Shown piece by piece: positions 1-9,400 of a DNA stretch of 64,000 bases. The notes beneath the pieces are model-generated. The model ran no database searches and was not told the DNA's origin. It saw only the letters and a list, made by a program, of their open reading frames with translations. The translations under genes and the position numbers were made by a program. How positions within the stretch are numbered: position 1 is the stretch's first letter; every line of letters starts with the position of its first letter. The stretch is taken from positions 19,761,928 through 19,825,927 of the forward strand of contig OZ022513.1 in NCBI GenBank assembly GCA_963989385.1, read 5' to 3'. The DNA comes from Ctena decussata. Its lineage: Eukaryota; Mollusca; Bivalvia; Lucinida; Lucinidae.

Positions 1-37
1 GACCAAATGGTTGGCGAGCCGTTAAACTCGAGTTAAG
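1..37 (+). repeat. tRNA-derived SINE, 3' end only
   Basis: The first bases match the 3' end of the SINE seen complete at 3844, 27604, 37853, 43151 and 62956 (GTTGGCG followed by CGTTAAACTCGAGTTAA). The rest lies outside the window. As at the other A modules, module A begins directly after it. Confidence 0.75.
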
Positions 38-934
38 TAATATGCAAAAATATTGGTGTCATCGGCTCTTAATAGGCTTGTTTAAACGAACACAAAACCA
101 TGCATTAACAGGGCTTTCACGTGCAGTAATGACTCGGTTTGCGACAGGATTGCATTTGCAGTTATCCATAAAAGACTTACGACAGAATTACACAAATTCG
201 GATATTGTAAAAATGGAAGTGCAGTCGACATCGAATGAAAACTTTGATGAACATGACTTTGACTTGTAAACTGCTGCTTAAAGTTGGACAAAATTCACGA
301 TAATTGACCATGGCCTGAAACGAGAATTTTATAGACATGCATAATGCGTGTAGGAATCAGCAAGGTAATGGTGATGAGGCCGAAAAATAGTGCCAAAAAA
401 ATTCGTTATTTTGTAGGATTGAAGTGGGATTTATGCAATAGCGACCAAACATTTTTCCAGCGTATTTACTTTTGCTAGGTCCATCGGGAGATGTTGAATA
501 CCTCGGCATTTGGCCTCGGTTTTCAACATCTCCCTCGGGATCTTGCTAACGTTAATGCATGAAAAAAGAAACATGTTTGATCCCTTTTACAGAATGAGCT
601 CCAGATAATAAACGGTAACAGGGATAGTTCTGTGCTGATTTTTGTTCTTATTATTAAATGAATGTTGTTACCCCATATTAGAATCGTCTTGACAAGACAG
701 TTTAAATGAGGGGTCACAACACATTTTTTTGCCGAGAAATAAGAAAAATTGTCCTTAAATTATCACTGTTACCCAATTTTCGACAATCAAAAATACGACC
801 TCTGCCAGCCCGATTATCTATGGGATGGGAGAAGGCGCCTCGAAACCTTCGGTATTGGAGCATCCTACGGGCATTGGCATATGGTAGGGCAACAGCCTGC
901 TATGCTTTCAGCAGGTGCGACATGAAGGTTAAGA

Positions 935-966
<32 letters not shown>

Positions 967-968
967 TT
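38..968. repeat. Module A1, single-copy part
   Basis: This stretch is repeated at 27758-28901, 38008-39150 and 63112-64000. No coding potential was recognised; the short ORFs here recur only as part of the module. It lacks the GCTGAT-flanked MITE present in the other three A modules (empty site near 634-639). A T-run at about 945-968 leads into the tandem-repeat element. Confidence 0.75.
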
Positions 969-1655
969 GTCCCCTGCCTTTTCGAAGAAAAGCGGAGGAA
1001 CATAGTTTTCGGCTTTCCGTCCTCCCGTCTTTCCGTCCTTCCGTCCCCCTAAAGTAGTAGGTACCTTGTGTGCGCCACTCCTCCTACAGTTTTATGCCGA
1101 TTCTTTCGAAACTTTACAGCTGTTTTTGTCATGGTCTGAAGATATGCACGTGGTTTGGATATAATCCTGAGATAATTTTTGTCACTTTTTCCACTAGTTG
1201 AACTTAGTCATTTTAGGCGTTTTTACTATCAAAATGGGTACCTTGTGTGCGCAACTCCTCCAACAGTTTTTTATGCCGATGCCTCTGAAACTTCACAGGT
1301 GTTTTGTTCATGGTCTGAAGATATGCATGTGGTTTCAATATAACCCTCACATTATTTTTTGTCGCTTTTTCCACAAGTTGAACTTAGTCATTTTTAGGCG
1401 TTTTTACGATCATAGTGACTAGATAGTGGGTACCTTGTGTGCGCAACTCCTCCTACAGTTTTATGCCGATTCCTTTGAAACTTCATGGGTATTTTGGTCA
1501 TGGTCTGAAAATATGCATGTGGTTTGGATATAATCCTCACATTATTTTTATTACTTTTTTCGCAAATTGAACTTAGCCATTTTTCATACATTTTTACTAT
1601 CAAAGTGAATAGATAGTGGGTACCTTGTGTGTGCAACTCCTCCTACAGTTTTATC
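969..1655 (+). mobile_element. Truncated TIR element with ~190-bp tandem repeats (A1)
   Basis: It begins with a degenerate GTCCCCTGCCTTTTCG terminus and a short TCCGTCCT microsatellite. Units starting GGTACCTTGTGTGCGC follow near 1060, 1235, 1428 and 1619, a period of about 175-193 bp. The array breaks at about 1655 straight into module B without the distal AAGGCGGGGGAC terminus seen in A2 and A3, so the right side was lost. ORFs of 60-80 codons here are products of the repeat. The layout resembles bivalve 'pearl'-type elements; that naming is by style only. Confidence 0.65.
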
Positions 1656-1885
1656 CAAAGTGGGAGGGCGTTAATTCCTAAATTCTGCAAGCTTAACAGT
1701 TTTGTTATACACTCTGCAAATTCTTTTTAATTCTGAAGGGCGTTAACTCCTTAATTCTGCAAGCTTACCGGTTTTTATGCACTCTGTAAATTCTTTTTAA
1801 TTCTGCCCTCTTACATGTACATATATTGTTCCAATACAAGCCGTATTGCCGCACTAACTACATGCGTACGTTGGCGATTATAATG

Positions 1886-1919
1886 AGGGGAGGGTGGGAG
1901 AGGGAGGGAGTGAGGGGGG
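1886..1919 (+). other. G-quadruplex-type G-rich run
   Basis: Five or more runs of three or more G are separated by loops of 1-4 bases. The position is retained in all B modules (about 19003, 35026, 42012, 59260), with fewer clean runs in the 35026 and 42012 copies. Confidence 0.55.
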
Positions 1920-2515
1920 CAAGATATATGTTATTGGAGAATTAAGCAAAGTCGCAAAATTACCATCAAATCCAGTCTTTAATGAAACTCTGACACATAC
2001 TTATCAGGGTCTCCAATGCTTGCATGTGTTATTCCAGATAAATACATGTACGTAAACAGAGTTATAATAGTATAATTTTTGACATGAAAATTCTATGTTA
2101 TAAAATTCGGTTATTGAAAAAATATCCAGAGTTTCAGTTACATAAAGCCAATGCAAGGTTTGAGATAAAACAATGCATTCAGGTGTTGCATGAATTCATA
2201 CGTATGAAGTATTTCTTTTTATAATCAATGTGGTGTCCGGACCGTATTATGCCTAAATATTGAGAAACAGAGAGGCGTTCGATGAAACAGTGTAGACCTA
2301 GATCAGACTGCTCTCTAGGAGCAGTCTGATCAGGGTCTGCAATGTTTGTCATTCCATCAAATATTTTAATTCAGTCCTATAGGCTATAATAAAATCATTT
2401 TTGTTTTCTAATTATAGAACAATTTGTAATCATGTCCCAATATTAATGGCCTTTGAGGTAACTTGCGGACTGCTAATTAAAAGCAGTTATGTTTTCAAAG
2501 AGCATAAAAACAATC

Positions 2516-2750
2516 AAGATAAGATAAGATAAGATAAGAAATTTTATTTTGAGACGGCATCACATCAGGCAACAAGAAACATAAGCCCTAAAGGGCTTTT
2601 GACCGTCTATAACATAGTTAATCACAGTAGTTATTTAAATTCAAAGATAGTAGGGCTGTAAAACATATATACACACTGAAACAGTAAAATTAGCAGATTA
2701 ATACAGCACAATACTACATAGCAGATTATCATAAATATAAATCTTAAAAA
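2516..2750 (-). mobile_element. 5'-truncated retroposon with AGATA tail, inserted in B1
   Basis: An (AGATA)n run at 2516-2539 is followed by about 210 bp absent from the other B modules. A simple-repeat tail at one end and near-duplicated AATCA at both edges fit a LINE or SINE 3' end inserted in minus orientation. It sits at the same target (AAACAAACAACTTATAATC) as a different insertion in B2 and B5. Confidence 0.5.
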
Positions 2751-3080
2751 TCAACTTATAATCTGAGTTCATAAAGGATTCTGTAATCTTTAGTATTTGG
2801 CTAAAATGCTTAAAACATAGGTCTAATACAGGAAAATTGGAAATTAAACAAAATCGAATTTTAGCCGGACGGTAACATCCAACTTGAAAGACGGAAAATG
2901 AAGTTGAAAGAATTATGCAGTGACTGGTGTTCCAAAATGTTTCACAGAATTGTAAGTAGATCTAGAATACATATTTACTCGTTAGCTATTCTGAACCAGC
3001 TCATACAATAGGCCGGCTCCGTCGTCCAATCGTCATCCATCCTTCATAGGCGTCGTTGTCCGTCTGTCAACATTTACATA

Positions 3081-3318
3081 TGAGCCGCGACACGAGAAAA
3101 CCAAGAATGTGGCTGTGCGCCCAACGCAGATTCAGATCAGCCTGGGCATCCGCCCAGTCTGACCAGAGTCTTCGCTGCCCGCATGAAGGTAGCTTAGACC
3201 CTTAGCTACCCTTTAAGCGCTTAGGAAAGACTCTGCGCAGACCAGGCGGATGCCGAGGCTGATCTGAGTCGGCACTGGGCGCACAACCACTTTGTTGGTT
3301 TTCTCGTGTCGCGGCTCA
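3081..3318. mobile_element. Foldback MITE, TGAGCCGCGACACG family (copy 1)
   Basis: A near-palindrome of about 238 bp with ends TGAGCCGCGACACGAGAAAA and its complement. It interrupts the C locus, whose uninterrupted form is seen at about 42941-42970. It encodes nothing, so it depends on a transposase elsewhere. Nine copies or remnants lie in the window. Confidence 0.8.
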
Positions 3319-3436
3319 ATGACTCCTCCTCTGAAGCCGCAGAGTCGATTGAAACCAAGTTTCATTTGGAACCTCCAGAGATTGGGATAAATTGTTCAAA
3401 CACTCCTCGACATATAACCGATATGGCCGCCTACAT
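3319..3436. repeat. C-locus flank in unit 1
   Basis: Matches 27398-27530, 37650-37780, 42955-43075 and 62750-62880 (TCTAAAGCCGC, GATTGAAACCAA, ATGGCCGCCTACAT). No gene. Confidence 0.6.
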
Positions 3437-3757
3437 ATACTGTTGAATTTACGGTAGAATAACTGGAAGCCAGCTGCCAGTCCTTTCCCCGTTATTTTTA
3501 CGGGCGTTTGCCTGTATTAAAGACATTATTGGAAATCACAAAATGGAAGTTTTATGTTAACTGACCGCACTCGAAAATTACTTTGTATTGTTGAAGGGCT
3601 ATCTAACCAAAGCGACACCTACTCTATTGTGTCCCACTCTGCTTGAAGATTCCTGCATTTTTTACGGGCGCCCGTAAAAATAACGGTAAAAGGACTGGCA
3701 GCTGGTTGCCAGTTATTTTACCATAAAATCTAGGGAGGGGGGGGGGGGGTTACAGTG
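3437..3757. mobile_element. Unit-1-specific foldback insertion with TACAT target duplication
   Basis: This ~321-bp insert is flanked by TACAT at 3432-3436 and 3758-3762. The same site is uninterrupted in the other C loci (CCTACATGGTAAA). It contains inverted arms of about 65 bp (AATAACTGG ... CCAGTTATT, CCAGCTGCCAGTCCTTT) and a G-run near 3736-3749. No ORF was recognised. Confidence 0.65.
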
Positions 3758-3843
3758 TACATGGTAAATTGCATGTTTTAAAATCTTTACCAGAACTAAA
3801 AGAAACGTTCTAGTTCATAGTATACTGTACCACCGACGTCACA

Positions 3844-3999
3844 GGAGCGGCAGTAGTGTAGTGGATAACACGCTGGAGTACCAATCCAGGGATCGCAAGA
3901 TCGAACCTCCGCTTCTCCGGTCTTTCGGATGAGACTTTAAATCGAGGTCCCGTCTCCGTATGACCAAGTTGTTGGCGGTACGTTAAACTCGAGTTAAAG
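3844..3999 (+). mobile_element. tRNA-derived SINE (copy S1)
   Basis: The head is tRNA-like: an A-box-like TAGTGTAGTGG, a possible anticodon arm with CTGGA/TCCAG pairing around a seven-base loop, and a B-box-like GATCGAACC. A conserved central region (TCTTTCGGATGAGACTTTAA, GAGGTCCCGTCTCCGTATG) and a GTTAAACTCGAGTTAA tail follow. This resembles metazoan SINEs with a shared central domain; which named domain is not certain. Four more full copies and one end are present, always between a C locus and an A or D module. Confidence 0.75.
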
Positions 4000-4675
4000 C
4001 CCCAGTCACACACTCACATTACGGATAGGGCGGATAGTTGCGGATAAAATCCTCAGTTTATCCGCAGAATTTGTGGGCGTGGTCTAATTTTATTTAATGA
4101 ATTTACGGATATAGTTACCAATAGATCCGTATGGATACGAATTTGTACGAACTACTAACCTCACGTTACCTTTTGTAACCTTTAGATGCGGATAAATACC
4201 TTCAGATGCGGACTGTTGCGCATGCCTAGCGGATAGAAGAATAGAAAAGATGCGACGTCCACATCTGTGTCTGCTCCAGTCACACACACACATACGGATT
4301 GTGCGGATACTACGTATGGCCCGTCCGTATCTATCCGTTTCATCCGTAATGGATCCGCATCAGATCCGCAAAGTCCGTAACTGTCCGTATCATATCTGCA
4401 GAGTCCGCAGGATCCGCGTCGAAATTTTGAAAAGTTTCAAAATTCGGGCGCGGATGAGTAAACCGTAATGGTGCGTTACTAAACGCATATATCCGCATCT
4501 ATCTCCGTGACGCATACGTATCTGTTCCGTATCTTATCCGTTATTGAACCTATCATTCCGCAGTCCCATTCCAAGTTGAGGACCGATACGGTTTATAAGC
4601 GGATCGTTACCTGTAGTTACGGAAGTTACGGGTCTCATTCGGCGTACTGTAACGGACTGTTTGGTTTAAACATAT
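4000..4675. repeat. CGGAT/ATCCG-rich block (D1)
   Basis: Dense CGGAT, TCCGTA and TCCGCA words in both orientations, with CAGTCACACAC near both 4005 and 4276, suggest an old inverted, internally repetitive element. It is copied at 43307-43990. ORFs of about 70 codons here only reflect the repeat words. Confidence 0.55.
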
Positions 4676-5071
4676 TTTATTCAATTTTTTCAATTCATAT
4701 ATACATTGTAACAATATAAATAATAGGATTGGAACGAAAGCACAAGTACTTATAAAGTTCCTCTCCTTAACTATATCTAACATGCAAATATAATGGCGAT
4801 AGCTTGACAAAATAAGTTAAACAAAATTTACATTATGTAATATCGTTTACAAAAACCAGTGATTAATATTGAAACCAAGTGATAGGAAAAAGTGTCCGGA
4901 CAAGAAGGAAAAAAAAGAAGACAGTGTAGAAAAGGAGCATAAAAAAAGAAAAGATACAACTTTACAAACTATGCAACCGAGGATGAGAGAGGAGGCGCAG
5001 AATCGCAGAGACAGTCGCATCAAGCACTCTGACTACCATTACTTACATAAGTACCAGCCGCTTGCCATAAG
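4676..5071. other. LINE 3' side or flank in D1, no gene seen
   Basis: AT-rich sequence to the left of the minus-strand LINE stop codon, copied at 43991-44418. It may contain the LINE 3' UTR, but I could not place the tail or a target-site duplication. Confidence 0.4.
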
Positions 5072-6650
5072 CTAAGAAAATATGCTATCAGAAGCGTTTT
5101 GAATCCAAAATAAATTTATGGACCTTTTCAAATATAACTGTATAACTGTATTTGTTTCAAAAGAAAAAGAACCGTTTCCATATAAAAGAAGGGACAGCGA
5201 GGGAACCTGATACTGAGACACTGTATTTATGAGTTCGGTTCGTTGGACTTGGTAGTTTCTACAGTGAAAAAAGTAATGTTGGGCATTTTCCACACTACCA
5301 CACTGACTTAAAGGGGAATCAGAAATGTTCCTTATGAAAAGATCTAAGTTTAGCGAACTGCAATTGGTTCTTAACCTAGTGTGTAATATTTGGGCTTTCC
5401 TATTACCGATGTAGAAATATTTCGGAATATGCGATTTGTCTTTGTTGAGAAAGCATTTAAAGGTATTTACTGAATCAGATTGATGCGCCTCTTCATGTAC
5501 GTTATTCCAGGCTCTGACAGTTGACGGTAGGAAAGAGTTATAGTAAAGAGTTGTCCTTGCATCTCTTGTTTGAAGATCATTACAATTTCTAAGATTATAG
5601 CGTGAAATATTACTGACAGACTGAGGTACCAAGGAAGATAGATATAAAGGAGCTAGATTATGTGTCATTTTGTAAAACAAGGTAACTTAATGATTTAATC
5701 GTCTCTTTTCAAGCGAGTCCCACCCTATTTCTTTACACAGAGCACTGATGGAAACAAGTCTAGTGGCTCCTGTAGCTATTCTAGCCGCTTCATTCTGAAT
5801 TTTGTCAAGTTCTTGCCTCTCATATTGCGAACAATTATCCCAAATGATATCCCCATATTCGATTAAAGGTCTAATAAATGCTGTGTGAATAATTTCTAGA
5901 GATTTCCTATCTAATTTGTATCTTAATTTTCTCATGATATTAACTCTAGCCCATGCTTTTGCTGTAATATAATTTATATGTTGGTGCCAAGTACAGTCGT
6001 TTGAAAAGTAGAGACCAAGATGTTTATGAGACTCAACTTCAGATATCTGCTGGTTTTGCATAAAGACAGGTGGATGAAAAGGTCTATTAAGTTTACGAGA
6101 GAAAAGTAAAGATTCGGTTTTGGAAGGGTTAAGAGTAACAAGCCATGTTGAAGCCCATTTTGAGATTTTACCCAGATCTGTGTTAATACAACCGGCTGCT
6201 GTGATAGGATCATCTACAATGATAAAGAGACTAGTATCATGAGCAAATAACCGAATATTTGAGCCAATATCATTTACAATATCATTGATATACAAAAGAA
6301 ACAGAAGAGGGCCTAGGATTGATCCCTGGGGAACTCCAGCACGAATATAGGTCCAGTCAGAAACAGCGCCAGGGAGGACAACTCGTTGTTTTCGGTCAGA
6401 GAGATAGTCTGCGAACCAAGTGTGGACGTTTCCTGTGACACCAGCTGCTTGAAGCTTAGAAAGGAGACCAGCGTGCCATACACGATCGAATGCTGTGCTG
6501 ATGTCGCAGAAAACAGCCCGTACTTCTTTGCCTGAGTCTAATGCTTGACAAAAGGTATTGTAAAGAAATGTCAACTGGTTGACGGTTGAGTCTCCAGGAA
6601 GAAAGCCGGATTGTAGAGAAGAAAGTAAATTGTTGTCACGTAGGTGATTT
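5072..6650 (-). pseudogene. Non-LTR (jockey/CR1-like) reverse transcriptase, RT core to C-terminus, copy 1
   Basis: This is the 3' part of a minus-strand LINE ORF. From residue 1 of the open stretch ending at 6574, motif A (FCDISTAFDRVWH) is at residues 22-34, motif B (GVPQGSILGPLLF) at 80-92 and motif C at 109-117. Motif C reads FAHD where the family has F/YADD, so the first catalytic aspartate is replaced by histidine. A nonsense codon (TAA in place of AAA) near 5684-5686 separates this from the thumb and C-terminal part at 5072-5680, which has a CG..E..HYFFHC zinc-knuckle-like stretch. An 8-bp duplication (TGTATAAC) near 5140-5156 shifts the end relative to copy 2. The upstream RT part lies at 10291-10610, beyond a 3.6-kb insertion. 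No endonuclease domain was found. Dead element. Confidence 0.9.
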
Positions 6651-6949
6651 GAGCCCGTCCAGATAGAAATCGACCTTATGACATAAAAAATCGATTTTTA
6701 GGTTTTCTGTTATCTGAATACGCATGCCATTATAGAACAAAAAGGTAAAAACCGTTTGAAGTTATCTAGATTATTAAGGATATTACGGCAATTTTAAACA
6801 CACTGGTATCTAATGAGAATTGTCACAATTAATAACGTTACGTGACGTCACGTCACGTAAAACTGTTATGGATAACGCCATTATCAATGTTTTCACTTGA
6901 AATGCATATGATTTTTATAAACGTTAACACAGCGAACGCATGCAATTGC

Positions 6950-7030
6950 TCTGTTACTGCGGGTATGGATACGTTTCGCTGAGGTGCAAAGAGGGTTGGA
7001 GGGACGTCGGTACAAGAATTGAAATACACA
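6950..7030 (+). repeat. Conserved ~75-bp core (GGTATGG...CGCTGAGGTGC...GAATTGAAAT)
   Basis: Shares TACTGCGGNTATGGATNCGTT, CGCTGAGGTGC and AGAATTGAAAT with the ~99-bp insert at 36450-36548 and more loosely with 9240-9400. The reverse strand has CTCAGCGG in an A-box-like setting in the 9.3-kb copy, so it may be a short tRNA-related SINE. Its identity is not known to me. Confidence 0.4.
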
Positions 7031-7083
7031 CAAACGCATGTAATCAGTATGAGAAGCTTTTCCCGTAAAAGAAAATTCGTCAG

Positions 7084-7224
7084 TTAAATTGCGCTTTCGT
7101 CATCCGAGCTACCGTTGCAATCACTAACATTTGATGGAAGAGAATCTGGTCGCCTCAAATACTGATCAAAATATTCATTAGCTTTGGCTTCCAAAAAAGC
7201 CGTTACCCATTTTGGTAAACCAGT
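7084..7224 (-). other. Short open stretch in the TIR element (45 codons)
   Basis: Open frame with an acidic end (SSDDESAI, stop), preserved in the inverted copy at 49047-49187. The upstream minus-strand sequence is pyrimidine-rich and ends in TTCTTCAG, like a 3' splice site, but joining there puts a stop in this frame. No family was recognised. It could be an exon remnant of a captured gene or transposase; weak support. Confidence 0.2.
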
Positions 7225-7284
7225 TCATGGTTCTGAAGAATGGAAAAAAGATAGAAAGAACGTGTCCAAAGGCATAAGATACGG

Positions 7285-7509
7285 GTGACCCCGCCTAAAT
7301 TTTCAAAAGACCTTGAGCCTAATAATATGGAGGATACTTTGGTGCCACCCTGGCACATGTCTCTTGGGATAGATGGAAAAGGTGGGAAGGCTTTGATCCA
7401 GGTAAGTGTCATACCAAGTATGAACCCCGTACCTCTAACGGTAATCAAGAAATATTCCCGAAGGGCAGCTTTACAAGAAATAAACTTAATATTCGGACTG
7501 ACCGACTAA
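7285..7509 (+). other. Short ORF in the TIR element with possible splice donor
   Basis: A 74-codon open stretch with a plausible protein-like start (DLEPNNMEDTLVPPWHMSLG) and a GATCCAG|GTAAGTG donor-like site near 7401. It has no proper ATG start. It is conserved at 48762-48986 in the inverted copy, but the copies are nearly identical anyway, so that is not evidence of selection. No family was recognised. Confidence 0.25.
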
Positions 7510-7820
7510 GTATGGCCATTCGCACGCACTGACAATCCTACGGTGCAACTATGGCTTCAAGGGCATAAAGCAAAACAAGTAAATAAATGAATAAAAATAC
7601 CTAATATCTTTTGACGTTTTGAAATACTTCAATTGTTTCTAAAGAGGAGTAAGCAATTAACTTTGTCATTTTCTTTTCAACAAAGCAAAAAAAAAATGTT
7701 TCTGTGCAAGAGTCCTTCAGCAGCATTTTACTTTTAAGACGATATACCTCATATTTGAAGAGCTACGTCGTCCGAGAAAGTAAAAAAGAAAGTCACAAAA
7801 GTTGTTTCCCTTCGTAAAAA

Positions 7821-8102
7821 ATGGCGGGAAAACACAAATGTGTACCAAACACCTTAAATGAGCTCGTCACAAGAGATATAGCTTCTGCTTTGGAGTTCAT
7901 TATATACCAGGCCGAAAGGCCGGTATTTCATATGCGACTAGTGGGCTCCAAGACACTGGTGCAAAGGCTGATTATAGTCCTAGTGCTGTCTACGTGTTTA
8001 AAAACAGCCATTTTCTCAGAAACGAATAATGAAATTTTTATCAGAGTAAATGACCTTTATATTTCTACCTTGTACATAACAAATTGCAAATTTTGCAGGT
8101 AA
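7821..8102 (+). other. Short ORF in the TIR element (93 codons)
   Basis: ATG in good Kozak context (AAAAAATGG) and a mixed-composition first half, then hydrophobic residues and low-complexity sequence. Copy 2 (48168-48449) has an Asn to Tyr change near residue 10 and a Leu to Phe change near residue 59. No domain was recognised. It could be a first exon of an old cargo gene or chance. Confidence 0.25.
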
Positions 8103-8198
8103 ATATAAAAGATTCTTTTGAAAAATGCACCAATTTTGGTCAGTTTTTGCCCATTTCTACATGGGGGCAAATGTATTTAAGTAAGAGTCCCAGGATTC

Positions 8199-8336
8199 GA
8201 GGTTATAAAACTTGAGAATAATCTCAAACTCAAAATAAAACACACTGATTGGCTTCTTCCGAGCACATGCTCGGAAACAGCCAATCAGTGTGTTTATTTT
8301 GAGTTTGAGAATGTACTCAAGTTTTTATAACCTCGG
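8199..8336. repeat. ~140-bp near-perfect hairpin
   Basis: Arms run from CGAGGTTATAAAACTTGAG to its complement around GAGCACATGCTC. It is a small foldback MITE or a strong cruciform, repeated at 47934-48073. Confidence 0.75.
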
Positions 8337-8512
8337 GGCCAGAATTCTTATTGTTTTGCTCTCGGCACATGGCTATTTCAACGGTATAAAAATCTCAAAG
8401 AGTTATACAGTTGATTGCATGCATGTTCTGTAAAGTGTAACTGTACAAATGTTTTTAGCAGTTTATATTTTCCACACTGCAATGGACAGGATTAAAGAAC
8501 CTGTATACAGTT

Positions 8513-8995
8513 AAGCCGCGTTCACACGACCAAAGTTTCTTTGTCACAGAAACCTTTAAACAAGAAAGTTTACCAAACATTTTGCGTTCACACGGAGAAA
8601 ATTATTTCTTCAAGAAAAATGTGGCATAGAAAGTTTGTCGAATAAACTTTGGCAAGGAAATATTTGCAGCTGTATTCACACGATCAAACATTATTTGTCA
8701 AAGTTACCTAGACAAATAAACTTCGCCCGTGTGAACAACCAACTATACCACATTTTCTTGGTTAAACAGACTTTGTTCAAAATCAAACCGATTCGATTAT
8801 GAGTAAAGTTTTCTGTGTTCATCTCCATAGCTCGTTCTTTGTTACATATTCACACAGACAAATTTTGTTCGTCATATAAAGTTCACCATATAAGTTTGGC
8901 AATGAAAATGTGGCATATTTTTTATTCACACGAGCAGATTTTTTCCATGTCAAATCTACTTTGTCACAGAAACTTTTCACGTATGAACGAAGCTT
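8513..8995. mobile_element. TTCACACG-rich MITE
   Basis: The ends are AAGCCGCGTTCACACG and a degenerate complement (CGTATGAACGAAGCTT). Internally, TTCACACG or GTGTGAA words and GTTTCTGTGACAAAG words recur in both orientations at intervals of about 60 bp. It is copied in inverted position at about 47270-47755. Confidence 0.5.
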
Positions 8996-9239
8996 TATCA
9001 AAGAAGTGAGCGGGGCTTGTGCACATTTCTTCAAATATTAACAGTCCATGGCATTTTTTCTGTAGCATTAATCAATAGAAAAAAGCACGATTGAGAAAAG
9101 ATAAAGTTCTGAAAGTCTGAATCTAATTATGTATAAACAATAAAATAATGAAAAAATATTAAATGAGAAAACCAGTTTTATGGCCAGCAAATGGACTGTA
9201 CTACTGCGTGATGTTGTTGTTTCAAGTCTCCAACAGTTA

Positions 9240-9400
9240 TCGTCTGTTCTGTTCTGTTTCTATTCTCATAACAACGTTCCCCAAGTGGCTCAGCGGTACG
9301 TAACCATAGCTGCACAACGTGGCGCCGACTGACCGTTTTCGTCTGTTCTGTTCGGTTCTCTTTCAATTCTCCTAACGACATCCGTCTTGTAACGGAGTCT
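9240..9400 (-). repeat. Second conserved core copy with GAACAGAACAGACG repeats
   Basis: On the minus strand GAGAATTGAAA and GAGAATAGAAA bracket CGGCGCCACGTT, GCTATGGTTACGT and CCGCTGAG, matching the core at 36450. Two GAACAGAACAGACG units flank it. The 95-codon minus ORF over this interval is a by-product. Confidence 0.4.

Larger units (their letters stand above)
1656..3080. repeat. Module B1
   Basis: Copy of a module also at 18580, 34609, 41594 and 58835. It holds a ~75-bp tandem duplication at about 1665-1805 (AATTCTGCAAGCTTA units), a G-rich run at 1886-1919, a short perfect hairpin at 2301-2331 (GATCAGACTGCTC arms) and a retroposon insertion at 2516-2750. No gene was found. The start is truncated relative to the other B copies at the A1 junction. 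Confidence 0.7.

Noticed and set aside
3844..3915. Possible tRNA gene
   Set aside because: The A- and B-box-like words and an anticodon-like arm are present, but the acceptor stem does not pair and the unit continues into a conserved SINE body repeated in five places.
4000..4675. CGGAT block as a telomere-like or satellite array
   Set aside because: Words occur in both orientations with irregular spacing and no constant period.
6237..6248. FAHD as a possible working variant of the RT active site
   Set aside because: The first aspartate of motif C binds catalytic metal in known reverse transcriptases, and both copies also carry stops, so loss of function is simpler.
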